Source: Nonomuraea jabiensis (GTDB lineage: Bacteria; Actinomycetota; Actinomycetes; Streptosporangiales; Streptosporangiaceae). From it: a stretch of DNA of 64,000 bases. The DNA is taken from positions 4,898,001 through 4,962,000 of the forward strand of contig NZ_JACHMB010000001.1 of NCBI RefSeq assembly GCF_014204795.1, given 5' to 3'. The notes under the pieces were generated by a model. The model searched no databases, was not told the DNA's origin, and saw only the letters and a list, made by a program, of their open reading frames with translations. Below, piece after piece: positions 55,653 to 63,951 of this stretch (its first letter is position 1; every line of letters begins with the position of its first letter). Position numbers and translations under genes: made by a program.

Positions 55653-56555
55653 ATGGGTGCCCAGCTAAGGCTGCTGCGGCGGCGGATCAGCTCGGTCAAG
55701 TCGACCGCGAAGATCACGCGTGCCCAGGAGCTCATCGCCTCCTCGCGGATCGTGAAGGCGCAGTTGCGGATGCAGGCGGCGCTGCCGTACGAGCGCGAGA
55801 TCACTCGCGCCGTCACCGGCGTCGTCAGCAACGCGGCCAGCGTCGACCATCCGCTGACCGTGGCGAAGGAGAACCCCACCAAGGCGGGCGTCCTCATCGT
55901 CACCAGCGACAGCGGGTTCTGCGGCGGCTTCAACGCCAACGTGCTGCGCGAGGCCGAGGCCCTGCGCGGGCTCCTGGAGACGCGCGGTCTGACCGTGGTC
56001 CCGTTCGTCACCGGGCGCAAGGGTGTCACCTGGCACTCCTTCCGCGGCCGTGACATGGGCGGCGAGTGGGTCGGCTTCTCCAGGAACCCGGCCTACGCCG
56101 ACGCCAAGGAGATCGCGCAGACGCTGATCGACTCGTTCAAGGACGAGAACGGGATCGACGAGATCCACATCGTCTCGACCGAGTTCGTCTCGATGCTGAC
56201 CCAGAACGTCGTGGTCAAGCGCATTCTGCCGCTGGAGGTCGAGGAGACCGAGGCGACGGAGTCGACCGCGATCCCGCCGTACTTCGAATTCGAGCCGACC
56301 GCTGCCGACGTGCTGGAGTCGCTCCTGCCGCGTTACGTGGAGTCGCGCATCTTCACGGCGCTGCTGCAGTCCGCGGCCTCCGAGGAGGCCGCGCGGCGGC
56401 GCGCGATGAAGTCCGCGACAGACAACGCCAACGAGCTGATGCGGGTGCTCACCCAGCAGATGAACCAGGCTCGCCAGGCCGAGATCACCCAGGAAATCAG
56501 CGAGATCGTCGGTGGCGCCAACGCGCTCGCTGACGCCGCAGCGGGGAAAGAGTGA
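55653..56555 (+). CDS. atpG: ATP synthase F1 subunit gamma
   Basis: 300 residues. Central rotor shaft: N-terminal helix (QLRLLRRRISSVKSTAKITRAQELIASSRI) and C-terminal helix (AMKSATDNANELMRVLTQQMNQARQAEITQEISEIVGGA) make the coiled coil. A small loop of about a dozen residues around YADAKEIAQTL lies within the Rossmann part. Starts 4 bp after the atpA stop. Confidence 0.97.
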   Translation: MGAQLRLLRRRISSVKSTAKITRAQELIASSRIVKAQLRMQAALPYEREITRAVTGVVSNAASVDHPLTVAKENPTKAGVLIVTSDSGFCGGFNANVLREAEALRGLLETRGLTVVPFVTGRKGVTWHSFRGRDMGGEWVGFSRNPAYADAKEIAQTLIDSFKDENGIDEIHIVSTEFVSMLTQNVVVKRILPLEVEETEATESTAIPPYFEFEPTAADVLESLLPRYVESRIFTALLQSAASEEAARRRAMKSATDNANELMRVLTQQMNQARQAEITQEISEIVGGANALADAAAGKE

Positions 56556-56556
56556 A

Positions 56557-58005
56557 ATGACTGCAGAGGCTGTTGAAACTGTAGAGGCCGCGGCGGCCGG
56601 CACAGGCCGCGTGGCACGTGTCACCGGCGCCGTCGTCGACGTGGAGTTCCCCGTCGAGGCGATGCCCGAGATCTATAACGCTCTCAAGGTCGAGGTGACC
56701 CTCGGCGGGGAGACCAAGACCCTGACCCTGGAGGTCGCCCAGCACCTGGGTGACAACCTGGTCCGGACCATCTCGATGCAGCCCACCGACGGCCTGGTCC
56801 GCGGCCAGGCGGTCCAGGACACCGGCGCCCCGATCTCGGTGCCGGTCGGCGACGTCGTCAAGGGCCACGTGTGGAACGCGCTGGGCGAGACGCTCGACGT
56901 GCCGACCGCGTCGCTCAAGATCGAGGAGCGGTGGGGCATCCACCGCCCGTCGCCGGCGTTCGACCAGCTCGAGTCCCGTACCGAGCTGCTCGTCACCGGC
57001 ATCAAGGTCATCGACCTGCTCACCCCGTACGTGCAGGGTGGGAAGATCGGTCTGTTCGGCGGCGCCGGCGTGGGCAAGACCGTTCTGATCCAGGAGATGA
57101 TCCGCCGCGTCGCCCGTAACTTCGGCGGCACCTCGTGCTTCGCCGGTGTCGGCGAGCGCACCCGTGAGGGCAACGACCTCTGGCTGGAGATGGAGGAGGC
57201 GGACGTCCTCAAGGACACCGCGCTCGTCTTCGGTCAGATGGACGAGCCGCCGGGCACCCGTCTGCGGGTCGCCCTGTCGGCGCTGACCATGGCGGAGTAC
57301 TTCCGCGACGTGCAGAAGCAGGACGTGCTGCTCTTCATCGACAACATCTTCCGCTTCACGCAGGCCGGTTCCGAGGTCTCCACGCTGCTCGGCCGTATGC
57401 CGTCCGCCGTGGGTTACCAGCCCACGCTGGCCGACGAGATGGGTGTGCTCCAGGAGCGCATCACCTCGACGCGCGGTCACTCGATCACCTCCATGCAGGC
57501 GATCTACGTGCCCGCGGACGACATCACCGACCCGGCCCCGCACAACGCGTTCGCGCACCTCGACGCGCAGACCGTTCTGTCGCGGCCGATCTCGGAGAAG
57601 GGCATCTACCCCGCGGTGGACCCGCTCGACTCCACCTCCCGGATCCTCGACCCGCAGATCGTGGGCGAGGAGCACTACCGGGTGGCCCAGGAGACCAAGC
57701 GGATCCTGCAGAAGTACCGCGAGCTCCAGGACATCATCGCGATTCTCGGTATCGACGAGCTGTCCGAGGAGGACAAGGTCACCGTCCAGCGGGCCCGCCG
57801 CATCGAGCGCTTCCTGTCGCACCCGATGTACGCGGCCGAGGCCTTCACCGGCCAGCCGGGCGAGACCGTCCCGCTGGACGAGACCATCGCCTCCTTCAAG
57901 GGCCTGTGCGCGGGTGAGTACGACCACCTGCCCGAGCAGGCGTTCTTCATGGTCGGCGGCATCGAGCAGGCCGTGGCCAAGGCCAAGGAACTCGAGCGTA
58001 GTTAA
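56557..58005 (+). CDS. atpD: ATP synthase F1 subunit beta (catalytic)
   Basis: 482 residues. P-loop GGAGVGKT at 168-175, catalytic GERTREGND, the DELSEED equivalent reading DELSEED in the C-domain. ATG 56557, 2 bp after the atpG stop. Confidence 0.98.
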   Translation: MTAEAVETVEAAAAGTGRVARVTGAVVDVEFPVEAMPEIYNALKVEVTLGGETKTLTLEVAQHLGDNLVRTISMQPTDGLVRGQAVQDTGAPISVPVGDVVKGHVWNALGETLDVPTASLKIEERWGIHRPSPAFDQLESRTELLVTGIKVIDLLTPYVQGGKIGLFGGAGVGKTVLIQEMIRRVARNFGGTSCFAGVGERTREGNDLWLEMEEADVLKDTALVFGQMDEPPGTRLRVALSALTMAEYFRDVQKQDVLLFIDNIFRFTQAGSEVSTLLGRMPSAVGYQPTLADEMGVLQERITSTRGHSITSMQAIYVPADDITDPAPHNAFAHLDAQTVLSRPISEKGIYPAVDPLDSTSRILDPQIVGEEHYRVAQETKRILQKYRELQDIIAILGIDELSEEDKVTVQRARRIERFLSHPMYAAEAFTGQPGETVPLDETIASFKGLCAGEYDHLPEQAFFMVGGIEQAVAKAKELERS

Positions 58006-58011
58006 TCGCCC

Positions 58012-58080
58012 TGCAGCGGGTCGTCTCCGGCGGCCCGCTGCACCTACGGTGGTGCTTTGGGGTATGAACGGGGCACCACC
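58012..58080 (+). promoter_or_regulatory. Two hairpins between atpD and atpC
   Basis: Hairpin 1: tgcagcggg (58012-58020) with cccgctgca (58034-58042). Hairpin 2: ggtggtgc (58048-58055) with gcaccacc (58073-58080). Both stems are perfect and lie in the 101-bp gap, the largest within the atp structural genes. They may lower or stabilise atpC expression relative to atpD; no U-tract suggests full termination. Confidence 0.6.
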
Positions 58081-58106
58081 ACCAGGTCGGAAAGGAGCCT
58101 ACATAA

Positions 58107-58508
58107 GTGGCGAAGCTACGCGTAGGGGTTGTCTCACCCGAGCGTGAGATCTGGTCGGGCGAGGCCGACATGGTGATTGCCAAGACCGTGGACGGCGAGA
58201 TCGGTATTATGCCGCAACACGCACCTGTGCTCGGCGTCCTCGTCGAGGGCGGCGTGCTTCGCGTCAAGCGGGAGGGCGAAGGCGACCTCGTGGCGGCCGT
58301 GCACGGCGGTTTCATCTCCGTGGCCGACGACGAGGTGTCGGTGCTCGCCGAGGTGGCCGAGCTCGGTTCCGAGGTCGACGTCGCGGCTGCCCGTGACGCT
58401 CTCGACCGGGCCCAGGCCTCGATCGAGGCCAACCAGGAAGACGCCGACGCGGCGATCGAGGCCAAGCGTGCCAGGGCCCGGCTCCGCGCGGCGGGCGAAG
58501 AGGTTTAA
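58107..58508 (+). CDS. atpC: ATP synthase F1 subunit epsilon
   Basis: 133 residues. N-terminal beta-sandwich (LRVGVVSPEREIWSGEADMVIAKTVDGEIGIMPQHAPVLGVL) and C-terminal helical hairpin (ALDRAQASIEANQEDADAAIEAKRARARLRAA). GTG start at 58107, with GGAAAGGAG ~10 nt upstream. Last subunit gene of the operon. Confidence 0.97.
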   Translation: MAKLRVGVVSPEREIWSGEADMVIAKTVDGEIGIMPQHAPVLGVLVEGGVLRVKREGEGDLVAAVHGGFISVADDEVSVLAEVAELGSEVDVAAARDALDRAQASIEANQEDADAAIEAKRARARLRAAGEEV

Positions 58509-58531
58509 CAGATCCAGGCTTTGGGGGCGGC

Positions 58532-58909
58532 ATGGTTACGACGGTTCTGATTCTCGTATTGTTTGCCGCCCTCATCGTCCTGCGCGGGGTCACGCTGGCC
58601 CGTTCCAGGGGAAGTGTGCCCTGTCGGCTGCGGGTGGGCGACCGGGGCTGGCAGAGCGGGGTAGCCCGCTACGCCGACGGGGAGCTCCACTGGATCCCGC
58701 TCCTGGGTGTGCGACTGAGGCCGCGCCACGCGATCGCGAGGCGCGGCCTCGTCGTTTCCGCCCGTCGTGAGATCGACGGCGGGCTTTACGCGGTCGACTG
58801 CGGCGGCACCACGCGCGGGATCTCGCTCGCGATGAGCGCCGACGCGATGACGGGCTTCCTCGCGTGGCTGGAGTCCGCTCCGCCCAGCGCCTATCTGGAC
58901 GTCGCCTAG
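58532..58909 (+). CDS. DUF2550 family membrane protein
   Basis: 125 residues. One N-terminal membrane helix (VTTVLILVLFAALIVLRGVTLA) then a soluble beta-rich domain (SVPCRLRVGDRGWQSGVARYADGELHWIPLLGVRLRP). This matches DUF2550 proteins that follow atpC in many actinobacteria. Function unknown. The start at 58532 lies 23 bp after the atpC stop. Confidence 0.88.
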   Translation: MVTTVLILVLFAALIVLRGVTLARSRGSVPCRLRVGDRGWQSGVARYADGELHWIPLLGVRLRPRHAIARRGLVVSARREIDGGLYAVDCGGTTRGISLAMSADAMTGFLAWLESAPPSAYLDVA

Positions 58910-58910
58910 C

Positions 58911-58927
58911 CCCTTCCACCGGAAGGG
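58911..58927. terminator. Bidirectional hairpin between convergent genes
   Basis: cccttcc-acc-ggaaggg, a perfect 7-bp stem with a 3-nt loop. It sits exactly in the 19-bp gap between the DUF2550 gene and the convergent adenosyltransferase gene. Confidence 0.65.
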
Positions 58928-58928
58928 A

Positions 58929-59519
58929 TCAGCGGGTGCCGCCGGGCTTCCAGAGGATCTCCTCGCCCGCGTGGGCGACCCGGCAGGCGATGAAGAGCAG
59001 GTCCGACAGGCGGTTGAGGTATTTCGCGGTCAGCGCGTTCATGTCGTCGTGCGCCTGCAGCGCCGCCCAGGTCGACCGCTCCGCCCTGCGGACGGTGACC
59101 CTGGCCACGTGCAGCGCGGCCGTCGCGGGGTCGCCGCCGGGCAGCACGAAGCTGCGCAGGGGCTTGAGGTCGGCGTTGAAGCGGTCACACTGCTCTTCCA
59201 GCCAGTCGACGTACGACTGCTCCACCCGCAGCGGCGGGAACTCCGGCTCCTCCACCACCGGCGTGGCCAGGTCCGCCCCCACGTCGAACAGCTCGTTCTG
59301 GACGCGGGCGAGCACCTCGACGAGGTCCGCGGGCAGCGTGCGGAACGAGAGCGCGAGCCCCAGGTGGGCGTTGGCCTCCTCCACGTCGGCGTAGGCGGCC
59401 AGCCGCGGATCGGTCTTGGACGCCCGGCTCATGTCGCTCAGCGCGGTGGTGCCGTCGTCGCCGGCCCGGGTGTAGATGCGGGAGAGAACGACCGGCTTGT
59501 CCTTGTCGGCGCGCGTCAT
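58929..59519 (-). CDS. Cob(I)alamin adenosyltransferase, PduO type
   Basis: 196 residues. Transfers the adenosyl group of ATP to cob(I)alamin. N-terminal YTRAGDDGTTAL is the ATP-binding motif; FVLPGGDPATAALHVARVTVRRAER and LNRLSDLLFIACR are conserved PduO segments. ATG 59519 is chosen; the upstream frame to 59633 crosses an operator-like palindrome. Divergent from the ABC exporter at 59663. Confidence 0.94.
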   Translation of the reverse strand: MTRADKDKPVVLSRIYTRAGDDGTTALSDMSRASKTDPRLAAYADVEEANAHLGLALSFRTLPADLVEVLARVQNELFDVGADLATPVVEEPEFPPLRVEQSYVDWLEEQCDRFNADLKPLRSFVLPGGDPATAALHVARVTVRRAERSTWAALQAHDDMNALTAKYLNRLSDLLFIACRVAHAGEEILWKPGGTR

Positions 59520-59547
59520 GGCTTCGAGGGTACTGGCACCCCGGTTA

Positions 59548-59561
59548 ATGACAAATGTCAT
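59548..59561. promoter_or_regulatory. Palindrome ATGACA-aa-TGTCAT in divergent promoter region
   Basis: Perfect 6-bp arms separated by 2 bp, located 29 bp upstream of the adenosyltransferase start and 102 bp upstream of the ABC ATPase. A plausible operator for either gene; regulator unknown. No B12-riboswitch-like structure was recognised in the 143-bp gap. Confidence 0.4.
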
Positions 59562-59662
59562 CGGCGAGGGACGCAGGATCCATGTCGGGCCCGTGATTTC
59601 AGCGACTAGCAGGGCGAACGCCTCCAAAGCCACGATTTACCCATGACGAAGGAGATGACCTG

Positions 59663-60559
59663 ATGCTCGAGATCAGCGAGCTGCGCAAGCGCTTCGCGGG
59701 CGGCTCCGAGGCCCCCGGCGGGAAGGTCGCCCTGGACGGCATCAGCTTCGCCGTACGGCCGGGCGAGATGTTCGGGTTCGTGGGCGCGAACGGCGCCGGC
59801 AAGACCACGACCATGCGGATCGTGATGGGCGTGCTCCAGGCCGACTCGGGCTCGGTCAGCTGGCAGGGCAGGCCGCTCGGCTCCGACGACCGGCGGCGCT
59901 TCGGCTACATGCCGGAGGAGCGGGGGCTCTACCAGAAGATGCGGGTCGCCGAGCAGATCGAGTATTTCGGCCGGCTGCACGGTCTGAGCGCGGCGGCCGC
60001 GAAGCGGGCCACCGACGACCTGCTGGAGCGGCTCGGGCTCACCGAGCGCAGGGGCGACGCGGTGCAGGCGCTCTCGCTGGGCAACCAGCAGCGCGTGCAG
60101 CTCGCGGTGGCGCTGGTGCACGACCCCGAGGTGCTGGTGCTGGACGAGCCGTTCTCGGGCCTCGACCCGATCGCGGTGGACGCGCTGGCCATGGCGCTGC
60201 AGGAGCGCTCCAGGGGCGGCGTGCCGGTGATCTTCTCCAGCCACCAGCTGGAGCTGGTCGAGCGGCTGTGCGACTCGGTGGGCATCGTCTCGGGCGGCCG
60301 CATGGTGGCCACCGGCACGGTCTCCGACCTGCGGGCGGCCGAAAGCGACACGCTGCGCGTGGTCGTACGCGACCCGGCCCCCGGCTGGGCGGACGGCCTG
60401 CCGGGCACGGTCACCGTGAACGGCGACAGGCACGTCCTGCACATCGCGGACGGCGACGACCAGGAGATCCTGCGCCGCGCGATGAAGGCGGGACACGTCG
60501 AGCACTTCGGGGTCCAGCAGCCGACCCTCACCGAGATCTTCAAGGAGGCCGTGGCGTGA
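59663..60559 (+). CDS. ABC transporter ATP-binding protein, NatA-like
   Basis: 298 residues. Walker A GANGAGKT near 40-47, signature LSLGNQQR (Gly/Asn variant of LSGGQ), Walker B VLVLDEPFSGLDP, H-loop SSHQLELVE. The C-terminal ~80 residues are the DUF4162-type tail seen in Na+/drug exporter ATPases. ATG 59663, with AAGGAG 9 nt upstream. Coupled to its permease by a GTGA overlap. Confidence 0.94.
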   Translation: MLEISELRKRFAGGSEAPGGKVALDGISFAVRPGEMFGFVGANGAGKTTTMRIVMGVLQADSGSVSWQGRPLGSDDRRRFGYMPEERGLYQKMRVAEQIEYFGRLHGLSAAAAKRATDDLLERLGLTERRGDAVQALSLGNQQRVQLAVALVHDPEVLVLDEPFSGLDPIAVDALAMALQERSRGGVPVIFSSHQLELVERLCDSVGIVSGGRMVATGTVSDLRAAESDTLRVVVRDPAPGWADGLPGTVTVNGDRHVLHIADGDDQEILRRAMKAGHVEHFGVQQPTLTEIFKEAVA

Positions 60560-61665
60560 ACGAACTGATGCTGGTCGCCCGGCGGGAGATCACCACGCAG
60601 GTGCGGACCAAGGCGTTCGCGATCGGCCTGGTCATCACCGCCGTGCTGGTGGCCGCGGTGACCTTCGCACCCAAGATCCTCGGCGGACCGGACGAGTACA
60701 CGCTCGGCACCGTCAACTCCCAGCAGCTGCCGCTGAAGGCCGCCGCGCCGGACGCGGAGATCGAGTGGCGCAGCTTCCCCGACGAGGCCACCGCCAAGCA
60801 GGCCGTGCTCGACGGGGACGTGGACGCGGTGCTGGTCGACGGGACCCGGGTGCTCACGGACGGCGAGATCGACAGCCAGCTCGGCGTGCTCCTGCAGAGC
60901 GTCAACCGCGAGGTGAAGCTGGGCGCCGCGGCCCTGTCGATCCCGCCGCTGAAGATGGAGTCGGTGGGCGCCGACACCCGCTACGAGGCCGCCCGCGCCG
61001 GGATCGCCGTGGTCCTCGTCCTCGTGCTCTTCATGCTGCTCATGGGTCAGGTCATGATGGTGGCCATGGGCGTGGTGGAGGAGAAGGGCAGCAGGATCGT
61101 GGAGATCCTGCTCTCCGCGATCCGGCCGTGGCAGCTGCTCGGCGGCAAGATCATCGGGCTGGGCGTGCTCGGCCTGATCAACCTGGTCACGATCCTGGCC
61201 GTCGGCCTGGCCGCGTCCGCGGCCTCCGGGATCGCCTCCGACTTCCCGCCCGGGCTCCCGGGGCTGGTGACGGGCGTGCTGGTGTGGTTCGTGCTCGGGT
61301 ACGCCTTCTTCGCCACGCTGGCGGCCGCCCTCGCCTCGCTGGTCTCGCGCCAGGAGGAGGTGGGCAGCGTGATGACGCCGCTCACCATGGTCATCATGGT
61401 CACGTACTTCGTGGCCTTCTACGCCACCAATGACCCGACGGGCACGCTTTCCACGGTCCTGTCGTACGTGCCGCCGTTCTCCGCCATGATCATGCCGGTG
61501 CGGATGGCGGCGACCGAGGTGCCGATGTGGCAGGTCGGGCTGTCGATGGGGGCCATGGCGCTGGCCGTGCTCGCGGTCCTGAGCTTCGGCGCCAAGATCT
61601 ACGAGCGCGCCGTGCTCCGGACGGGCGCCCGGCTCAAACTCGCCGACGTGCTGCGCGCCGGCTAG
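60556..61665 (+). CDS. ABC-2 type permease, NatB-like
   Basis: 369 residues. N-terminal membrane helix (AFAIGLVITAVLVAAVTFAP), a ~130-residue extracellular domain, then five C-terminal membrane helices (AGIAVVLVLVLFMLLMGQVMMVAMGVV onward) with the EKGSRIVEILLSAIRPWQLLGGKI coupling motif. Exports an unknown ion or small molecule with the preceding ATPase. GTG start overlaps the ATPase stop; its own stop abuts the kinase gene with zero spacing. Confidence 0.93.
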   Translation: MNELMLVARREITTQVRTKAFAIGLVITAVLVAAVTFAPKILGGPDEYTLGTVNSQQLPLKAAAPDAEIEWRSFPDEATAKQAVLDGDVDAVLVDGTRVLTDGEIDSQLGVLLQSVNREVKLGAAALSIPPLKMESVGADTRYEAARAGIAVVLVLVLFMLLMGQVMMVAMGVVEEKGSRIVEILLSAIRPWQLLGGKIIGLGVLGLINLVTILAVGLAASAASGIASDFPPGLPGLVTGVLVWFVLGYAFFATLAAALASLVSRQEEVGSVMTPLTMVIMVTYFVAFYATNDPTGTLSTVLSYVPPFSAMIMPVRMAATEVPMWQVGLSMGAMALAVLAVLSFGAKIYERAVLRTGARLKLADVLRAG

Positions 61666-62832
61666 ATGGACGCGATCACGCGGGCGCGGCGCCTCACCTG
61701 GAAAGTGCTCCTCTCGAACTTCGTCGCGGTGTGGCTGCTGGTCATCATGGCCTCGGTGGTCGCCTTCGGGGAGGGGAGGCTCCAGTGGTGGCGGGCCGCG
61801 CCCGCTCTGATCGCCCTGATCTGTTTCACCTGGCTCTGCCCGCGCATCATCAGCGCGGCGCTGGACCGCCGCTACCCCACCCGGGAGGTGGTGCTGGCGG
61901 GGGTCTTCGCGGTGGTCGCGGCGGTGCTGGGCGGGGGCGAGCCGTTCGGCTGGGGCTTCGTGCTCGTCTGCTGGCTGGGCCTGGCCACGCTCCAGGTCCC
62001 CAGGCGCACGGTCTACCTGCTGGCCGTCGGTACGTGGGCGGTGGGCGTCGGGATCGGCGTGCCGGCCGTGGCGCTCGGGGCGGCCATCTTGGGCTCGGAC
62101 CTGACCGTCGGTCAGGCGCTGATCTTCTACATGATCACCTACGCTGTCTGGTGCGCGATCATGCCGCCGTCCAACCGGATGTGGATGTGGATCTGGTCGC
62201 TCGCCGTACAGGCGCACGAGGGCCGCGAGGCGCACACGCGGCTGGCGCTGGCCGAGGAGCGGCTGCGCTTCGCCAGGGACCTGCACGACCTGGTCGGCCA
62301 CCAGCTGTCCGCCATCGCCGTCAAGACCGAGCTGGCCGTACGGCTGTCGGACGTGGACGACGGCGCCGCCAAGGCCGAGATGGCCGAGGTCAACGCGCTG
62401 ACCAGGAAGGCGCTCAGGGAGCTGCGGCAGGCGGTGCGCGGCTACCGCGAGCTCGACCTGGCCGCCGAGCTCAACAGCGTGAAAGGCGTGCTCGAGGCGG
62501 CCGGGGTCCGCTGCGAGGTGCGCCTGCCCTACCGGGAGCTGCCCGAGGGAGTGGCGCCGGTGTTCGCCTACGCGGTCCGCGAGGCGGTGACCAACGTGCT
62601 CAAGCACAGCACCGCGACGTTCTGCGACATCTCGATCCGCTTCACCGCGCAGGAGGCGGAGCTGAGCGTCCGCAACGACGGGGTGCAGCGGCGGCGGGCC
62701 GCCGACCTCGGGAGCGGGCTGGCGGGCATGGGGGAGCGCCTGGCCGCCGTGGGCGGGAAGCTGAGCGCCCATCCGACGGAAGACGGAGAGTTCATCCTCA
62801 ACGCGGTCGTGTCACTTCCGCTGGGTGGGTAG
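61666..62832 (+). CDS. Sensor histidine kinase, DesK-like (HisKA_3)
   Basis: 388 residues. About five membrane helices in residues ~15-180, then phosphoacceptor helix RFARDLHDLVGHQLSAIAVKTELAV with His ~207. ATPase domain: REAVTNVLKHSTA and GSGLAGMGERLAAVGG. The ATG starts right after the NatB-like stop. No response regulator gene follows in the window, so its partner is elsewhere or the pair was split. DesK-type kinases often sit beside NatAB-like exporters; here the regulator is missing. Confidence 0.9.
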   Translation: MDAITRARRLTWKVLLSNFVAVWLLVIMASVVAFGEGRLQWWRAAPALIALICFTWLCPRIISAALDRRYPTREVVLAGVFAVVAAVLGGGEPFGWGFVLVCWLGLATLQVPRRTVYLLAVGTWAVGVGIGVPAVALGAAILGSDLTVGQALIFYMITYAVWCAIMPPSNRMWMWIWSLAVQAHEGREAHTRLALAEERLRFARDLHDLVGHQLSAIAVKTELAVRLSDVDDGAAKAEMAEVNALTRKALRELRQAVRGYRELDLAAELNSVKGVLEAAGVRCEVRLPYRELPEGVAPVFAYAVREAVTNVLKHSTATFCDISIRFTAQEAELSVRNDGVQRRRAADLGSGLAGMGERLAAVGGKLSAHPTEDGEFILNAVVSLPLGG

Positions 62833-62905
62833 GGGAGAGGCACGGGTCTACTCTCGCTGAACGCTCCGCGTGGCGGAGGTGACCGTGAGTGATTGAGGAG
62901 GTGGC

Positions 62906-63223
62906 ATGCGCGTCCGGGGCAATCCGAGTGCCCAGGTGGTGCGGATCGGCGCCAGGCTCGACGCCGGCACGTCGGCCGGCGTACGGGAGCGCCTGCATGA
63001 GGCTCTCGATTCTGGTGAAGGTGACCTGATCCTGGATCTCTCCCAGCTGGAGATGATCGACGCGACCGGCCTCGGAGTGCTGGTGGGCTCGCATCGGCGC
63101 GCGCTCAGCGTGCAGCGCCGCCTCGTTCTTCGGGGGGTGCCCCCGCGGATCATGCGGATTCTGGCGGTGACCCGGCTGAATCGGGTGCTGCACATGGAGG
63201 TTCCCGCGGCCGCGGTGGCCTGA
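62906..63223 (+). CDS. STAS-domain protein (anti-sigma factor antagonist-like)
   Basis: 105 residues, one STAS domain: LDAGTSAGVRERLHEALDSG, LILDLSQLEMIDATGLGVLVGSHRRA. Anti-anti-sigma factors carry a phosphorylatable Ser in the D-S-(S/T)-G loop. Here the loop reads D52-A53-T54-G55, so the usual serine is Ala with Thr beside it. It may act unphosphorylated or through Thr. ATG 62906, with GAGGAGG ~6 nt upstream. No anti-sigma kinase is adjacent. Confidence 0.88.
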   Translation: MRVRGNPSAQVVRIGARLDAGTSAGVRERLHEALDSGEGDLILDLSQLEMIDATGLGVLVGSHRRALSVQRRLVLRGVPPRIMRILAVTRLNRVLHMEVPAAAVA

Positions 63224-63238
63224 TGTGACATATCGAGA

Positions 63239-63273
63239 GCGGGCAACGATCAGCCGTTGCCCGCCCTTTTATT
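63239..63273 (+). terminator. Intrinsic terminator after the STAS gene
   Basis: gcgggcaacg, loop atcagc, cgttgcccgc (10-bp perfect stem), then cc and the T-rich ttttatt. A classic rho-independent layout. Confidence 0.88.
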
Positions 63274-63327
63274 GAGTGTGACGAAATGACGATTCCGGGC
63301 CGTCCATTATGAATGGCCGGTGAATGG

Positions 63328-63951
63328 TCACGGGGTGCCGAGGCTGCGGATGAAGATGTGCACGGCCACGTCGGCGAGTTCGTCGATCGGCGGTTGCTCG
63401 TCCGAGTGCAGCCACTCGATGAGTAACTCTTGTAGCGCTCCAATTACTCCCAGTGCCACCAGCCGCCGATTCAGCCCCGCGGCCTGGGGGAAATCGGCCG
63501 ATGCCTCCTCGACCAGCCGCGCGAACGCGTCCACCGCGCGTTGACGGGACAGTGTCAGGACATCTCCTGATCGGCGAACCTCAACATGCATGATGCGGGC
63601 CCGCCGCCAGTCCGCCGTGGTGAAGTCGATATAGGCGCGAATCCCCGCCTTGACTCGATCGTCAAGTGTCTTCGGCGCCTCCTGGACCGCTTTGGCCACC
63701 ACGGCGAGGCTTTCTTCCACGCAGCGCTCGTGCAGCGCCTGGAGGAGTTCCTCGCGCCCACCGAAACATTCGTAGAAGGCGCGGTTGGAGATCCGCGCCT
63801 CCGAGCACAGCCTTTCGATGGTCGTCGCCGTGAACCCCGGCTTCGCGTATAGCGTGTAGGCGGCCGTCATCAGCCGCTCCCGTCTGTCTGCCAGCCTTTG
63901 CTCAGCCGACATTCCCCGGTAAGACCGGTTCACATTCCACCCGTCCAACAT
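63328..63951 (-). CDS. TetR family transcriptional regulator
   Basis: 207 residues from the ATG at 63951; 63975 is an alternative start. N-terminal HTH: RRERLMTAAYTLYAKPGFTATTIERLCSEARISNRAFYECFGGREELLQALHE. C-terminal ligand/dimer domain matches the TetR_C group with RRARIMHVEVRRSGD and VALGVIGALQELLIEWL. No obvious target lies inside the window; promoter and possible divergent partner are beyond the right edge. Confidence 0.9.
   Translation of the reverse strand: MLDGWNVNRSYRGMSAEQRLADRRERLMTAAYTLYAKPGFTATTIERLCSEARISNRAFYECFGGREELLQALHERCVEESLAVVAKAVQEAPKTLDDRVKAGIRAYIDFTTADWRRARIMHVEVRRSGDVLTLSRQRAVDAFARLVEEASADFPQAAGLNRRLVALGVIGALQELLIEWLHSDEQPPIDELADVAVHIFIRSLGTP

Noticed and set aside
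59929..62772. 947-residue minus-strand frame across the NatAB-like genes and kinase
   Set aside because: Spans three well-supported plus-strand genes; His/Asp/Gln-rich shadow composition.
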